A DNA stretch of 64,000 nucleotides from DASQEH01 sp038239485 (GTDB taxonomy: Bacteria > Actinomycetota > Actinomycetes > Propionibacteriales > Nocardioidaceae). A program made the position numbers and the translations under genes. Each line of letters starts with the position of its first letter. The stretch's first letter is position 1. This document shows positions 51,753 through 59,609 of the stretch, in pieces. Location: contig JBBSET010000001.1 in the NCBI GenBank assembly GCA_038239485.1, positions 48,302-112,301 of the forward strand. The letters run 5' to 3'. The notes under the pieces were generated by a model. It did not search any database. It was not told the DNA's origin and was given only the letters and a program-made list of their open reading frames with translations.

Positions 51753-52892
51753 ATGAGATTCCCGGACGGCGTCCCGACTCTGACCAATGGCGACCTGACG
51801 CTTCGGGCCCATCGTCTTGTCGACGCCGCCGGGATCGTCGAGCAGTGTCGCGACCCCGTGTCGCGGCAATGGACCACGGTGCCCCTCGACTACGACGACG
51901 CCATGGCGGTCGACTGGGTGACGGCGTCGATCCCGGCCAGATGGGAGTCGGGGGCCGAGCTCCTGTTCGCCATCGAGACCACGCATCCGGACGGGAGCCG
52001 GCGTTTCGGTGGCTCGATCTCGCTGCGCAACGAGGGTGAGCGGCGCGCGGAGATCGCGTATGGGGCCCATCCGGCGGTGAGAGGACGAGGCGTGATGACG
52101 CAGGCGGTGAACCTGCTGCTCGACTACGGCTTCGGCACGTGTGACCTGGAGACGGTGCTCTGGTGGGCCAACGTCGGCAACGTCGCCTCGCGCAGGGTCG
52201 CCTGGAAGGCGGGGTTCGCGTTCGGCGGCACGGTCAGGCGTTGGCTGCCCCAGCGGGGAGAGTACCTCGACGGCTGGGTGGGCAGCCTGCACCACTCGGA
52301 CCCGCGCGAGCCGAGGAGCCAGTGGCTCGAGACACCGGTGATCGACGGGGAGCGGGTGCGGCTGCGTGCGTTCCGGGACACCGACGTGTCACGGCTCGTC
52401 GAAGCAGCCGGCGACCAGCGGAGCCAGTACTGGCTGCCGGAGATGCCCAGCCCCTACACCGAGCAGGACGCTCGCGACTTCGTGCTCCGGTGCGTCGTCG
52501 CTGCCGCCGACGGGGTCGGCCTGACCTGGGCCATCGTCGATCCGAGCTCCGACATCCTGGTCGGCAACATCGGCCTGCGCGCCGTCGGCCACGGCGGGTG
52601 GGAGATCGGGTACCTCGCGCACCCCGACGCCCGCGGACGAGGCGTGATGCGGGCGGCCTGTCGGCTGGCCACCCGCCACCTCCTCACAGGCATCGGGGAC
52701 GGCGGCATCGGCGCGTCGCGAGTGTCCATCAAGGCGGCGGTGGGCAACACGGCCTCCAGACACGTCGCAGTCACCAACAGCTACACCGAATGCGGTCGCG
52801 AGCGCAGTTCTCAGCGCCTCCGTGACGGGTCGCTCGCCGACATGGTCCTCTACGACCTGCTCGCACCGGAGTGGGAGGCGATGACGGCGTGA
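51753..52892 (+). CDS. Tandem double GNAT acetyltransferase
   Basis: A 379-residue protein with two complete GNAT domains in tandem (about 10-180 and 195-370), each of the RimJ/RimL type. Acetyl-CoA motifs are HPAVRGRGVMTQAV and HPDARGRGVMRAAC. Both repeat halves also share the turn A-x-x-N-x-A-S-R-x-V/H. It overlaps the next gene (GTGA), which carries a further one and a half GNAT domains, so the locus encodes an array. Ribosomal-protein or small-molecule acetylation is possible; the substrate is unknown. Confidence 0.88.
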   Translation: MRFPDGVPTLTNGDLTLRAHRLVDAAGIVEQCRDPVSRQWTTVPLDYDDAMAVDWVTASIPARWESGAELLFAIETTHPDGSRRFGGSISLRNEGERRAEIAYGAHPAVRGRGVMTQAVNLLLDYGFGTCDLETVLWWANVGNVASRRVAWKAGFAFGGTVRRWLPQRGEYLDGWVGSLHHSDPREPRSQWLETPVIDGERVRLRAFRDTDVSRLVEAAGDQRSQYWLPEMPSPYTEQDARDFVLRCVVAAADGVGLTWAIVDPSSDILVGNIGLRAVGHGGWEIGYLAHPDARGRGVMRAACRLATRHLLTGIGDGGIGASRVSIKAAVGNTASRHVAVTNSYTECGRERSSQRLRDGSLADMVLYDLLAPEWEAMTA

Positions 52893-53764
52893 TCAGGCTG
52901 TCCGTCGCCCGCGACCAGATGCGCGCGACGGTGGCCTTCGAGGTGGGAGACCACCCGAGGGAGCACCTGGTGGCGGAGGCGACCACACGCATCGACGAGG
53001 CGTTCGCGCGCGGAGTCCGTCAGATCCTGTGGCGCTGCGAGGTCGGCGACGTGCCGTCTCGCCGGGTGGCATGGGCGTGCGGGTTCACCTTCGAGGGGGG
53101 CCTTCGCCGCGACTGGCAGACCGACGGCCGGCTGACCGACACCTGGATGGCCACGCTGCTCGCCGACGACTCCCGTGAGCCCAAGACCCGGTGGCTCGAT
53201 GCGGCCACGTTGACGGCGCCAGGTGTCGTCCTGCGGGAAGAGACGGCCGCCGACGAGGTCCGCTATCTGGAGACGATGAACGACCCGGAGTCGCTCACCT
53301 GGCTCGGCACGTTGTCGCTTGCGCGGACGCCGGAGGGGTTCGACTCGATGATGGCGCGGCGGTGGGTCGGCCAGTCGATGGGGTCGTCCGTGGCCTGGAC
53401 GGTCGCAGAGCCGGAGTCCGGCCGCTACCTCGCCAGCATCAATGTGTTCGGGATCGGGGGTAGGGACTACAAGTCCGCCGAGGTCAGCTACCGGACCCAC
53501 CCGGACGCTCGCGGACGAGGGGTGCTGTCCTCGGCACTGCGCCGACTGGTCACCCACGCGTTCACTGCGCCCAGCGACGGGGGACTGGGGCTCGAGCGGC
53601 TGAGTCTCGGCGCCGGGGCCGGGAACATCGGGTCGCAGGCAGTCGCCCGAGCCGGCGGCTTCACCGAGACCGGGCGGGATCGGCTGTGCTACCACCGGTT
53701 CGACGGGTCCATCGTCGATCTCATCCGGTTCGACGTGCTTTCGATCGAGGGGGACGTGACCTGA
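52889..53764 (+). CDS. GNAT protein: half GNAT domain followed by a complete GNAT domain
   Basis: A 291-residue protein. The N-terminal about 100 residues correspond only to the second half of a GNAT domain (LWRCEVGDVPSRRVAWACGFTFEG) without the RGRG acetyl-CoA loop. Residues about 115-290 are a complete GNAT with HPDARGRGVLSSAL. The GTG start overlaps the preceding stop. This looks like a duplicated and partly decayed module; the missing half may be supplied structurally by the upstream partner. Confidence 0.82.
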   Translation: MIRLSVARDQMRATVAFEVGDHPREHLVAEATTRIDEAFARGVRQILWRCEVGDVPSRRVAWACGFTFEGGLRRDWQTDGRLTDTWMATLLADDSREPKTRWLDAATLTAPGVVLREETAADEVRYLETMNDPESLTWLGTLSLARTPEGFDSMMARRWVGQSMGSSVAWTVAEPESGRYLASINVFGIGGRDYKSAEVSYRTHPDARGRGVLSSALRRLVTHAFTAPSDGGLGLERLSLGAGAGNIGSQAVARAGGFTETGRDRLCYHRFDGSIVDLIRFDVLSIEGDVT

Positions 53765-53773
53765 CAGGCGCCG

Positions 53774-53803
53774 TTGACAACGTTGGCTAATATTATCAGC
53801 CTT
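53774..53803 (+). promoter_or_regulatory. Leaderless promoter with two palindromes before hydrolase gene
   Basis: TATTAT at 53791-53796 is a near-perfect -10, seven bases before ATG 53804. Two palindromes overlap or flank it: CAACGTTG (53778-53785) and TAATATTA (53788-53795). They would be a natural target for the TetR-like regulator encoded two genes down the same operon. Confidence 0.6.
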
Positions 53804-54640
53804 ATGGCTATGACAATGAGCCACGGCTTCCACGCCCCTCCCACCTTTCTTCACCGGCCCGAAGGCCGGCTCGCCTACGACGTGAGCGGCGAAGGGCCTC
53901 TGGTCATCTGCCTGCCGGGCATGGGCGATATCCGCTCGACCTACCGGTTCCTCACACCCGCCCTCGTCGACGCCGGCTTCCGGGTCGCCACGATGGACCT
54001 GCGTGGCCATGGCGACAGCGACGCCACCTTCTCCTCGTACGACGACGAGGCTGCCGCCGGCGACCTGGTCGCCCTCGCCCAGGAGCTCGGTGGTCAGGCC
54101 ATCGTGGCCGGCAGCTCGATGGGCGCCGGCGCGGCCGTCATCGCGGCCGCCCAGCGCCCGGACCTCGTCACCGGGTTGGTGCTGTTCGGCCCGTTCGTGC
54201 GCAACCCATCGCTGAACCCGGTCCTCCGGCTGCTGTTCCGCGTCATGATGGTCCCCCTGTGGGCCAGGCCGGTGTGGAAGGCGTACCTGCCGACCCTGTA
54301 CGCAGGCCGTCGCCCCGACGACTTCATGGCGCAACGCGACGCGATGATCAGCGCGCTGAAGCGGCCCGGACACACCCGCGCCTTTGCGCGCACGACCCGG
54401 ACGACTCACGCGCCCGCCGAGGCGCTGCTGGGAGACGTCACGGCACCCTCGCTGGTCGTGATGGGGACCCTCGACCCCGACTTCCCGGATCAGCAGGGCG
54501 AAGCCGCGTGGATCGCCGCCCGGCTGGACAGCGAGGTCGTGATGGTCGACGACGCGGGCCACTACCCGCAGTCGCAGCGCCCCGACGTCGTGGTCCCCGC
54601 CGTGGTGGCGTTCGCCGAGCGAGTCACGTCGCGTGCCTAG
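53804..54640 (+). CDS. Alpha/beta hydrolase
   Basis: A 278-residue single-domain hydrolase: DLRGHGDSD (strand 4 turn), nucleophile elbow GSSMGAG (Ser at about 104), acid in GTLDPDFP and catalytic His in DDAGHYPQSQ. Oxyanion region is CLPGMGDIRSTYR. Substrate unknown; family includes esterases, lipases and peroxidases. ATG 53804 is set by the leaderless -10; ATGs at 53810 and 53816 are alternatives. It overlaps the frameshifted TetR gene by eight bases, suggesting a self-regulated pair. Confidence 0.86.
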   Translation: MAMTMSHGFHAPPTFLHRPEGRLAYDVSGEGPLVICLPGMGDIRSTYRFLTPALVDAGFRVATMDLRGHGDSDATFSSYDDEAAAGDLVALAQELGGQAIVAGSSMGAGAAVIAAAQRPDLVTGLVLFGPFVRNPSLNPVLRLLFRVMMVPLWARPVWKAYLPTLYAGRRPDDFMAQRDAMISALKRPGHTRAFARTTRTTHAPAEALLGDVTAPSLVVMGTLDPDFPDQQGEAAWIAARLDSEVVMVDDAGHYPQSQRPDVVVPAVVAFAERVTSRA

Positions 54641-55200
54641 GGCCGGCCTCTCGACGACACGAGTCGTCGAGGAGGCGGCAGCGCTCGCCGACGAGGCCGG
54701 CCTGGAGAACCTCACACTGGCGGAAGTCGCACAGCGGCTCCGACGTGCGGCTGCCGAGCCTCTACAAGCACATCGACGGCATGGCGGCCCTGCAGCGGCT
54801 GCTCTCGCTGCGGGCCAAGTCGGAGCTGGTCGGGGTGCTCGCGCGCGCGACTGCGGGCAGGTCCGGCGGGGACGCCCTTCGAGCTCTCGGCCTCGCGTAC
54901 CGCGCCTGGGCGGGTGAGCATCGTGGTGCCTATGCAGCCTCAGTGCGCGCCCCGGCGGCTGGTGACAGTGAGGACGAGGAGCTCAGCGCCGCGAATGTCG
55001 ACATCATCTTCGACGTGCTGCGTGGGTACGACCTCGATGACGAGACTCTCGTCGACGCGACCCGGAGTCTGCGGGCCGGCCTGCACGGATTCGTGCTGCT
55101 GGAGCGGTCCGGGGGGTTCGCGCTCGACCGGTCGGTCGAGGACAGCTTCACCTGGATGATCGCCAGCCTCGACACGGCGATGAGGTCCACGGCAGGCTGA
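54633..55200 (+). pseudogene. TetR family regulator with +1 frameshift in the helix-turn-helix
   Basis: From GTG 54633 the frame encodes a TetR N-terminus (VVEEAAALADEAGLENLTLAEVAQRL). Just after this it loses sense, while another frame continues with VRLPSLYKHIDGMAALQRLL and a full TetR C-terminal ligand domain to 55200. One extra base, probably a C near 54740-54741, explains the break; removing it gives 188 residues. The shift falls right at the recognition helix, so if real the regulator cannot bind DNA. It may be a sequencing error. Confidence 0.85.
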
Positions 55201-55272
55201 GCTCATGACTGACACCGTCGCCGACGCCTGCTCCGGTCCCAGCCGCCCCTCGACCCCGAACGGGGACGCCCG

Positions 55273-56352
55273 GTGAGCGTCACCTGGGTCGCACCCGGGC
55301 GGGTGAACCTGATCGGGGAGCACGTCGACTACAACGACGGTCTGGTGCTTCCGTTCGCCCTTCCGTTCACCACGACCGCGTGGGTGAGCGCGCGAGACGA
55401 CGACCGGATCAGCGTGGTTTCGGAGGGGGTCGGCTCGGAGCAGTTCGGCGTGGACACCGTCCCTGGCGACGTGGAGGGATGGGCGGCCTACGTCGCGGGG
55501 GTCGTCTGGGCGCTGCGCGGTCGCGGCGTCGAGGTCGGCGGCCTGGACATCCAGATCTCGAGCGACGTACCGATCGGTGCCGGACTCTCGTCGTCGGCAT
55601 CGTTGACCTGCTCCGTTGCGGCCGCGATCGACGACGAGGTCGGCGGGGAGCTCGACCGGCTGGCGATCGCCGACGTGGCCAGGACCTGCGAGAACGACTA
55701 CGTGGGCGCCCCGACCGGCGTGATGGACCAGATCGCGTCGATGCTCTGCGAGGCTGACCGGGCGCTCTACCTGGACTGCCGGGACCTGTCCACCAGCTCG
55801 ATCCCCTTCGATCTCGCCTCCGCCTCGCTGACTCTGCTGCTCATCGACACCCAGGTACACCACGCCCTCGTGGACGGGCAGTATGGCGACCGCAGAGCCC
55901 AATGCCAGGCGGCGGTCAAAGCGCTGGGGGTGCCCTCCCTGCGCGACGCGACAATGGAGCAGGTCCTCGGCCTCTCCGACGAGACGCTACGACGCCGGGC
56001 CCACCACGTGGTCAGCGAGATCGCCCGGGTTGAGCACGTCGTCGCCATCCTCGAAGCCGGCCGGCCGGCTGATATCGGGGCATTCCTGACCGCATCCCAC
56101 GAGTCGCTGCGCGACGACTTCGACGTGTCGTGCACCGAGCTCGACACGACAGTCGACGCCGCGCTGTCGGCAGGCGCACTCGGTGCCCGGATGGTGGGTG
56201 GCGGTTTCGGCGGCTGCGCCATCGCCCTGTGCCGAGACGCCGACGTCGACGCTGTCCGGGCGCGGGTGGGGTCGGCCTACGAGTCCAACGACTGGAAGGC
56301 GCCGACCATCTGGACCCCGCTGCCCTCAGCCGGCGCGCACCCGGTCCTCTAG
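55273..56352 (+). CDS. galK: Galactokinase
   Basis: Phosphorylates galactose at C1. The 359-residue GHMP kinase has the galactokinase signature GRVNLIGEHVDYNDGLVLP near the N-terminus, the ATP loop VPIGAGLSSSASLTCS (motif 2), the catalytic Asp in GVMDQIAS, and motif 3 MVGGGFGGCAIALC. It lacks the usual about 20-residue N-terminal extension. No galT or galE is in the window, so it is an orphan here. Start GTG 55273; no clear ribosome site. It faces icd across a small convergent hairpin. Confidence 0.93.
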   Translation: MSVTWVAPGRVNLIGEHVDYNDGLVLPFALPFTTTAWVSARDDDRISVVSEGVGSEQFGVDTVPGDVEGWAAYVAGVVWALRGRGVEVGGLDIQISSDVPIGAGLSSSASLTCSVAAAIDDEVGGELDRLAIADVARTCENDYVGAPTGVMDQIASMLCEADRALYLDCRDLSTSSIPFDLASASLTLLLIDTQVHHALVDGQYGDRRAQCQAAVKALGVPSLRDATMEQVLGLSDETLRRRAHHVVSEIARVEHVVAILEAGRPADIGAFLTASHESLRDDFDVSCTELDTTVDAALSAGALGARMVGGGFGGCAIALCRDADVDAVRARVGSAYESNDWKAPTIWTPLPSAGAHPVL

Positions 56353-56368
56353 ACCCCTCCGACGAGTC

Positions 56369-56387
56369 ACCCTCTTGAGCCGAGGGT
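56369..56387. terminator. Short convergent hairpin between galK and icd
   Basis: ACCCTC (56369-56374) and GAGGGT (56382-56387) form a 6-bp stem with a 7-base loop in the 56-bp convergent gap. Confidence 0.45.
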
Positions 56388-56408
56388 CGCGTTCATCGGC
56401 CGAGGAGC

Positions 56409-57626
56409 TCAGGCCATCTTCTGGTCGAGGTTGTCGTCGAGGGCGCCGAGGAACTCCTCGGTCGTCAACCAGCCCTGGTCCGGCCCGACCAGGAGCGCGA
56501 GGTCCTTGGTCATCTTGCCCTCCTCGACCGTCGCCACACAGACCTGCTCCAGAGCCTCGGCGAAGGCCGTCACCTCCGGGGACTCGTCGAGCTTGCCCCG
56601 ATGCTTCAGACCGCCCGTCCAGGCGAAGATCGAGGCGATCGGGTTCGTCGATGTCGGCTTGCCCTGTTGGTGCTGGCGGAAGTGCCGGGTGACGGTCCCG
56701 TGGGCCGCCTCGGCCTCCACCGTCTTCCCGTCGGGCGTCATCAGCACCGATGTCATCAGGCCGAGCGACCCGAAACCCTGGGCCACGGTGTCGGACTGGA
56801 CGTCACCGTCGTAGTTCTTGCATGCCCAGACATACCCGCCCTCCCACTTCATCGCGGCGGCAACCATGTCGTCGATCAGGCGATGCTCGTAGGTCAGGCC
56901 GGCGGCGTCGAAGTCGGCCTTGAACTCGGACTCGAAGATGTCGGCGAAGATATCCTTGAAGGCCCCGTCGTACGCCTTGAGGATGGTGTTCTTCGTCGAC
57001 AGGTAGACCGGGTAGTTCCGCTGCAGGCCGTAGGACAGCGACGCACGGGCGAAGTCGGCGATGGACTTGTTGAAGTTGTACATCCCCATCACCACGCCGC
57101 CGTCGGCCGGCATCTGGACGACCTCGTGCTCGATCGGCTCCGAGCCGTCGTCGGGGGTGTAGGTGATCGTCACGGTGCCGGGGCCAGGCACCTTGAAGTT
57201 CGTGGCCTTGTACTGGTCGCCGTGGGCGTGTCGGCCGATCACGATCGGCTTGGTCCAGCCCGGTACGAGCCGGGGGACGTTGCTGATGATGATCGGCTCA
57301 CGGAAGACGACGCCGCCCAGGATGTTGCGGATGGTCCCGTTGGGTGAGACCCACATCTTCTTGAGGCCGAACTCGACCACCCGCGCCTCGTCGGGCGTGA
57401 TCGTCGCGCACTTGACTCCCACCCCGTGCCGCTTGATGGCGTTGGCGGCGTCGATGGTGACCTGGTCGTCGGTCTTGTCGCGGCTCTCGATCCCGAGGTC
57501 GTAGTAGTCCAGCTCGACGTCGAGGTACGGGTGGATCAGGCGCTCCTTGATGAACTGCCAGATGATCCGCGTCATCTCGTCGCCGTCGAGCTCGACGACG
57601 GGGTTCTTCACCGTGATCTTGGACAT
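56409..57626 (-). CDS. icd: NADP-dependent isocitrate dehydrogenase (homodimeric eukaryote-like type)
   Basis: Oxidatively decarboxylates isocitrate to 2-oxoglutarate. The 405-residue protein belongs to the eukaryotic-like homodimeric subfamily (about 405 aa). It starts MSKITVKNPVVELDGDEMTRIIWQFIKE and shows SPNGTIRNILGG (substrate Ser/Asn), the metal Asp region (YDGDVQSDTVAQGFGSLGLM) and TVTRHFRQHQQGKPTSTNPIASIFAW. ATG 57626 is preceded by gggag; an upstream ATG adds 14 residues that are not family-like. Diverges from mdh, placing two TCA enzymes back to back. Confidence 0.96.
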   Translation of the reverse strand: MSKITVKNPVVELDGDEMTRIIWQFIKERLIHPYLDVELDYYDLGIESRDKTDDQVTIDAANAIKRHGVGVKCATITPDEARVVEFGLKKMWVSPNGTIRNILGGVVFREPIIISNVPRLVPGWTKPIVIGRHAHGDQYKATNFKVPGPGTVTITYTPDDGSEPIEHEVVQMPADGGVVMGMYNFNKSIADFARASLSYGLQRNYPVYLSTKNTILKAYDGAFKDIFADIFESEFKADFDAAGLTYEHRLIDDMVAAAMKWEGGYVWACKNYDGDVQSDTVAQGFGSLGLMTSVLMTPDGKTVEAEAAHGTVTRHFRQHQQGKPTSTNPIASIFAWTGGLKHRGKLDESPEVTAFAEALEQVCVATVEEGKMTKDLALLVGPDQGWLTTEEFLGALDDNLDQKMA

Positions 57627-57752
57627 CAGCGTGGGCTCCCAGGGTCTTCGTGGGTCGATCAGTCGCATCGGCCCAAACGCTCAGCCGAAGATATCCCAGC
57701 ATCGCCCAGCGGCTGCTCGCGGCCTCACCCCGAGGCGACGTGGAACCGCTTT

Positions 57753-57775
57753 CGTTGCTAGCGTCGCTGGCAACG
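57753..57775 (+). promoter_or_regulatory. mdh promoter -10 inside an inverted repeat
   Basis: CGTTGC (57753-57758) and GCAACG (57770-57775) flank TAGCGT (57759-57764), a TANNNT -10. The palindrome around the -10 could be an operator in the icd-mdh divergent region. gaggag precedes GTG 57825. Confidence 0.45.
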
Positions 57776-57824
57776 GCCGTATCTCGTCAACGACGTCGTA
57801 GACCGTCAACGTGAGGAGCCAACA

Positions 57825-58817
57825 GTGAGCGCAACGCCTGTCAAGGTGGCCGTCACCGGCGCAGCCGGCCAGATCGGCTACAGCCTGCTCTTCCGGATCG
57901 CCAGCGGGTCGCTGCTGGGTCCCGACACCCCGATCGAGCTGCGGCTGCTCGAGATCACGCCCGCCCTGGGCGCCCTGGCGGGTGTGGTGATGGAGCTGGA
58001 CGACTGCGCCTTCCCGGCGCTCACGGGGGTCGAGATCGGCGATGACCCCGACGTCATCTTCGACGGGGCCAACCTGGCATTGCTTGTCGGCGCCCGCCCC
58101 CGCAGCAAGGGGATGGAGCGCGGTGACCTGCTTGAGGCCAACGGAGCCATCTTCACCGGTCAGGGCAGAGCGCTGAACGACCATGCCGCCGACGACATCC
58201 GGGTGGCGGTCACCGGCAACCCGGCCAACACCAACGCCCTCATCGCGATGAGCAATGCTCCCGACATCCCGCGCGAGCGTTTCACCGCCCTCACCCGGCT
58301 GGACCACAACCGCGCAGTCGCCCAGCTCGCCAAGAAGGCGGGCGTCACGGTCAACGACATAGCGAAGATGACGATCTGGGGGAACCACTCGGCGACGCAG
58401 TACCCGGACATCTTCCATGCCGAGGTCAACGGCGCGAACGCCGCGCAGACCGTCGACGACCAGCACTGGCTCGAGGGTGACTTCATCCCGACGGTGCAGA
58501 AGCGCGGAGCCGCGATCATCGAGGCCCGAGGCGCATCGAGCGCGGCCAGCGCAGCCAGTGCGACGGTCGACTCGGCCCGTGACTGGCTGCTGGGGACGGC
58601 GCCGGACAACTGGACCTCGATGGCCGTGGTGTCCGACGGCTCGTACGGGGTCGACGAGGGGCTGATCAGCTCGTTCCCGGTGACCACCAGCAAGGGCGAC
58701 TGGCAGATCGTGCAGGACCTGGAGATCGACGCCTTCTCACGCGAGCGGATCGACGCCACCGTCGCCGAGCTCGCGGACGAACGCGACGCCGTGCGTCGTC
58801 TCGACCTGATCGGCTGA
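57825..58817 (+). CDS. mdh: Malate dehydrogenase
   Basis: Interconverts malate and oxaloacetate with NAD. The 330-residue protein is of the MDH type shared by actinobacteria and eukaryotic cytosol. It has NAD loop TGAAGQIGYSLLFRIASG, substrate Arg residues in GARPRSKGMERGDLLEAN, ITRLDHNRA-type LTRLDHNRAVAQLA, and the catalytic His in IWGNHSATQYPD. GTG 57825 follows gaggag. No partner gene downstream; a 162-bp AT-richer gap follows. Confidence 0.96.
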   Translation: MSATPVKVAVTGAAGQIGYSLLFRIASGSLLGPDTPIELRLLEITPALGALAGVVMELDDCAFPALTGVEIGDDPDVIFDGANLALLVGARPRSKGMERGDLLEANGAIFTGQGRALNDHAADDIRVAVTGNPANTNALIAMSNAPDIPRERFTALTRLDHNRAVAQLAKKAGVTVNDIAKMTIWGNHSATQYPDIFHAEVNGANAAQTVDDQHWLEGDFIPTVQKRGAAIIEARGASSAASAASATVDSARDWLLGTAPDNWTSMAVVSDGSYGVDEGLISSFPVTTSKGDWQIVQDLEIDAFSRERIDATVAELADERDAVRRLDLIG

Positions 58818-58979
58818 GCCGCTCGGCCTGATCGCGAACCGGCGCATCGACGCCTTGATACGACTACTTGTAATAGTCTCGTCACTCAGCGTATGAAGAA
58901 ATGGCATCCGCCTGACCGTGACCTTGTCAACGACTAATCTGGCGCTTACCTACACGATCTAGTATAAACAGGAGTTAAC

Positions 58980-59360
58980 GTGCGACTCACTCGCGCCCTC
59001 GCCATCGCCGCGACCTCGGTCGCTCTGCTGACGCCGATGTCCGCCGTTACGGGAACGTCGGCGGACGCCGCAACGAAGCCACATCGCCAGATCACTGCCA
59101 AGGTCACCAAGCCGCACTCCGTGCTTCAACTGCACGTTCATGTGCCGCACTTCTTCGGCCGCAAGACGTTCCTGGAGAAGCGAGACTGCGCCAAGTGCAG
59201 CTGGCACGTCGTCGACCGGCGCAGGACGGACAACATGGGGAGGGTCGTCTACCCGCTCGGCGCACCCGCCACCGGTCGTTGGTACTACCGCGCCGGCACT
59301 GCTCCCACCCCCAAGTTCGCGCGTTCGTACAGCCCGAAGTTCTACACGTACCGCGCCTGA
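58980..59360 (+). CDS. Secreted small protein of unknown function (126 aa)
   Basis: Unrecognised exported protein. N-terminal signal peptide (MRLTRALAIAATSVALLTPMSAVTG..., cleavage probably after ADAA near residue 31). The mature part is about 95 residues, basic, rich in Tyr/His/Arg and with a Cys-x2-Cys (RDCAKCSW), and ends in a beta-rich segment (GRWYYRAGTAPTPKFARSYSPKFYTYRA). This resembles Ig-like tails of secreted actinobacterial proteins. GTG 58980 has aggag five bases upstream and TATAAA about 20 bases upstream, so it has its own promoter. A strong terminator follows. Confidence 0.72.
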   Translation: MRLTRALAIAATSVALLTPMSAVTGTSADAATKPHRQITAKVTKPHSVLQLHVHVPHFFGRKTFLEKRDCAKCSWHVVDRRRTDNMGRVVYPLGAPATGRWYYRAGTAPTPKFARSYSPKFYTYRA

Positions 59361-59397
59361 TCGCCCACCAGGCACCGGGTCCTGACCAGAACTCGAC

Positions 59398-59440
59398 GCC
59401 CTCGCAGCGCACGCCTCACCGGGGCCTGCTGCGAGGGCGT
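59398..59440 (+). terminator. Hairpin terminator after the secreted protein
   Basis: CGCCCTCGCAG (59398-59408) pairs perfectly with CTGCGAGGGCG (59430-59440); the stem is followed by ttcggttg. Lies 37 bp after the stop at 59360. Confidence 0.7.
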
Positions 59441-59521
59441 TCGGTTGCCCGGGGCAGGGTTGACAACTGTGTCGGCCGACATGCGATGATACGAAGACCT
59501 GTTTCAGACTGCGCTCCTGTG

Positions 59522-59538
59522 TTGCGTGGTGCGCAACG
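59522..59538 (+). promoter_or_regulatory. Candidate operator upstream of the flavoprotein-ETF operon
   Basis: GTTGCG (59522-59527) and CGCAAC (59533-59538) form a 6-bp perfect inverted repeat with a 5-base spacer, 72 bp before ATG 59610. A -35-like TTGACA lies at 59461-59466. TTGCG/CGCAA palindromes are typical of GntR-, IclR- or LacI-type operators; the regulator is not adjacent. Confidence 0.45.
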
Positions 59539-59609
59539 CATCGGCCCCACCCGCCCTGCCGCCAGTGCCCATAGCAGCATTGCTCGGAGCGCACCGGAAA
59601 GGCTCTCGC

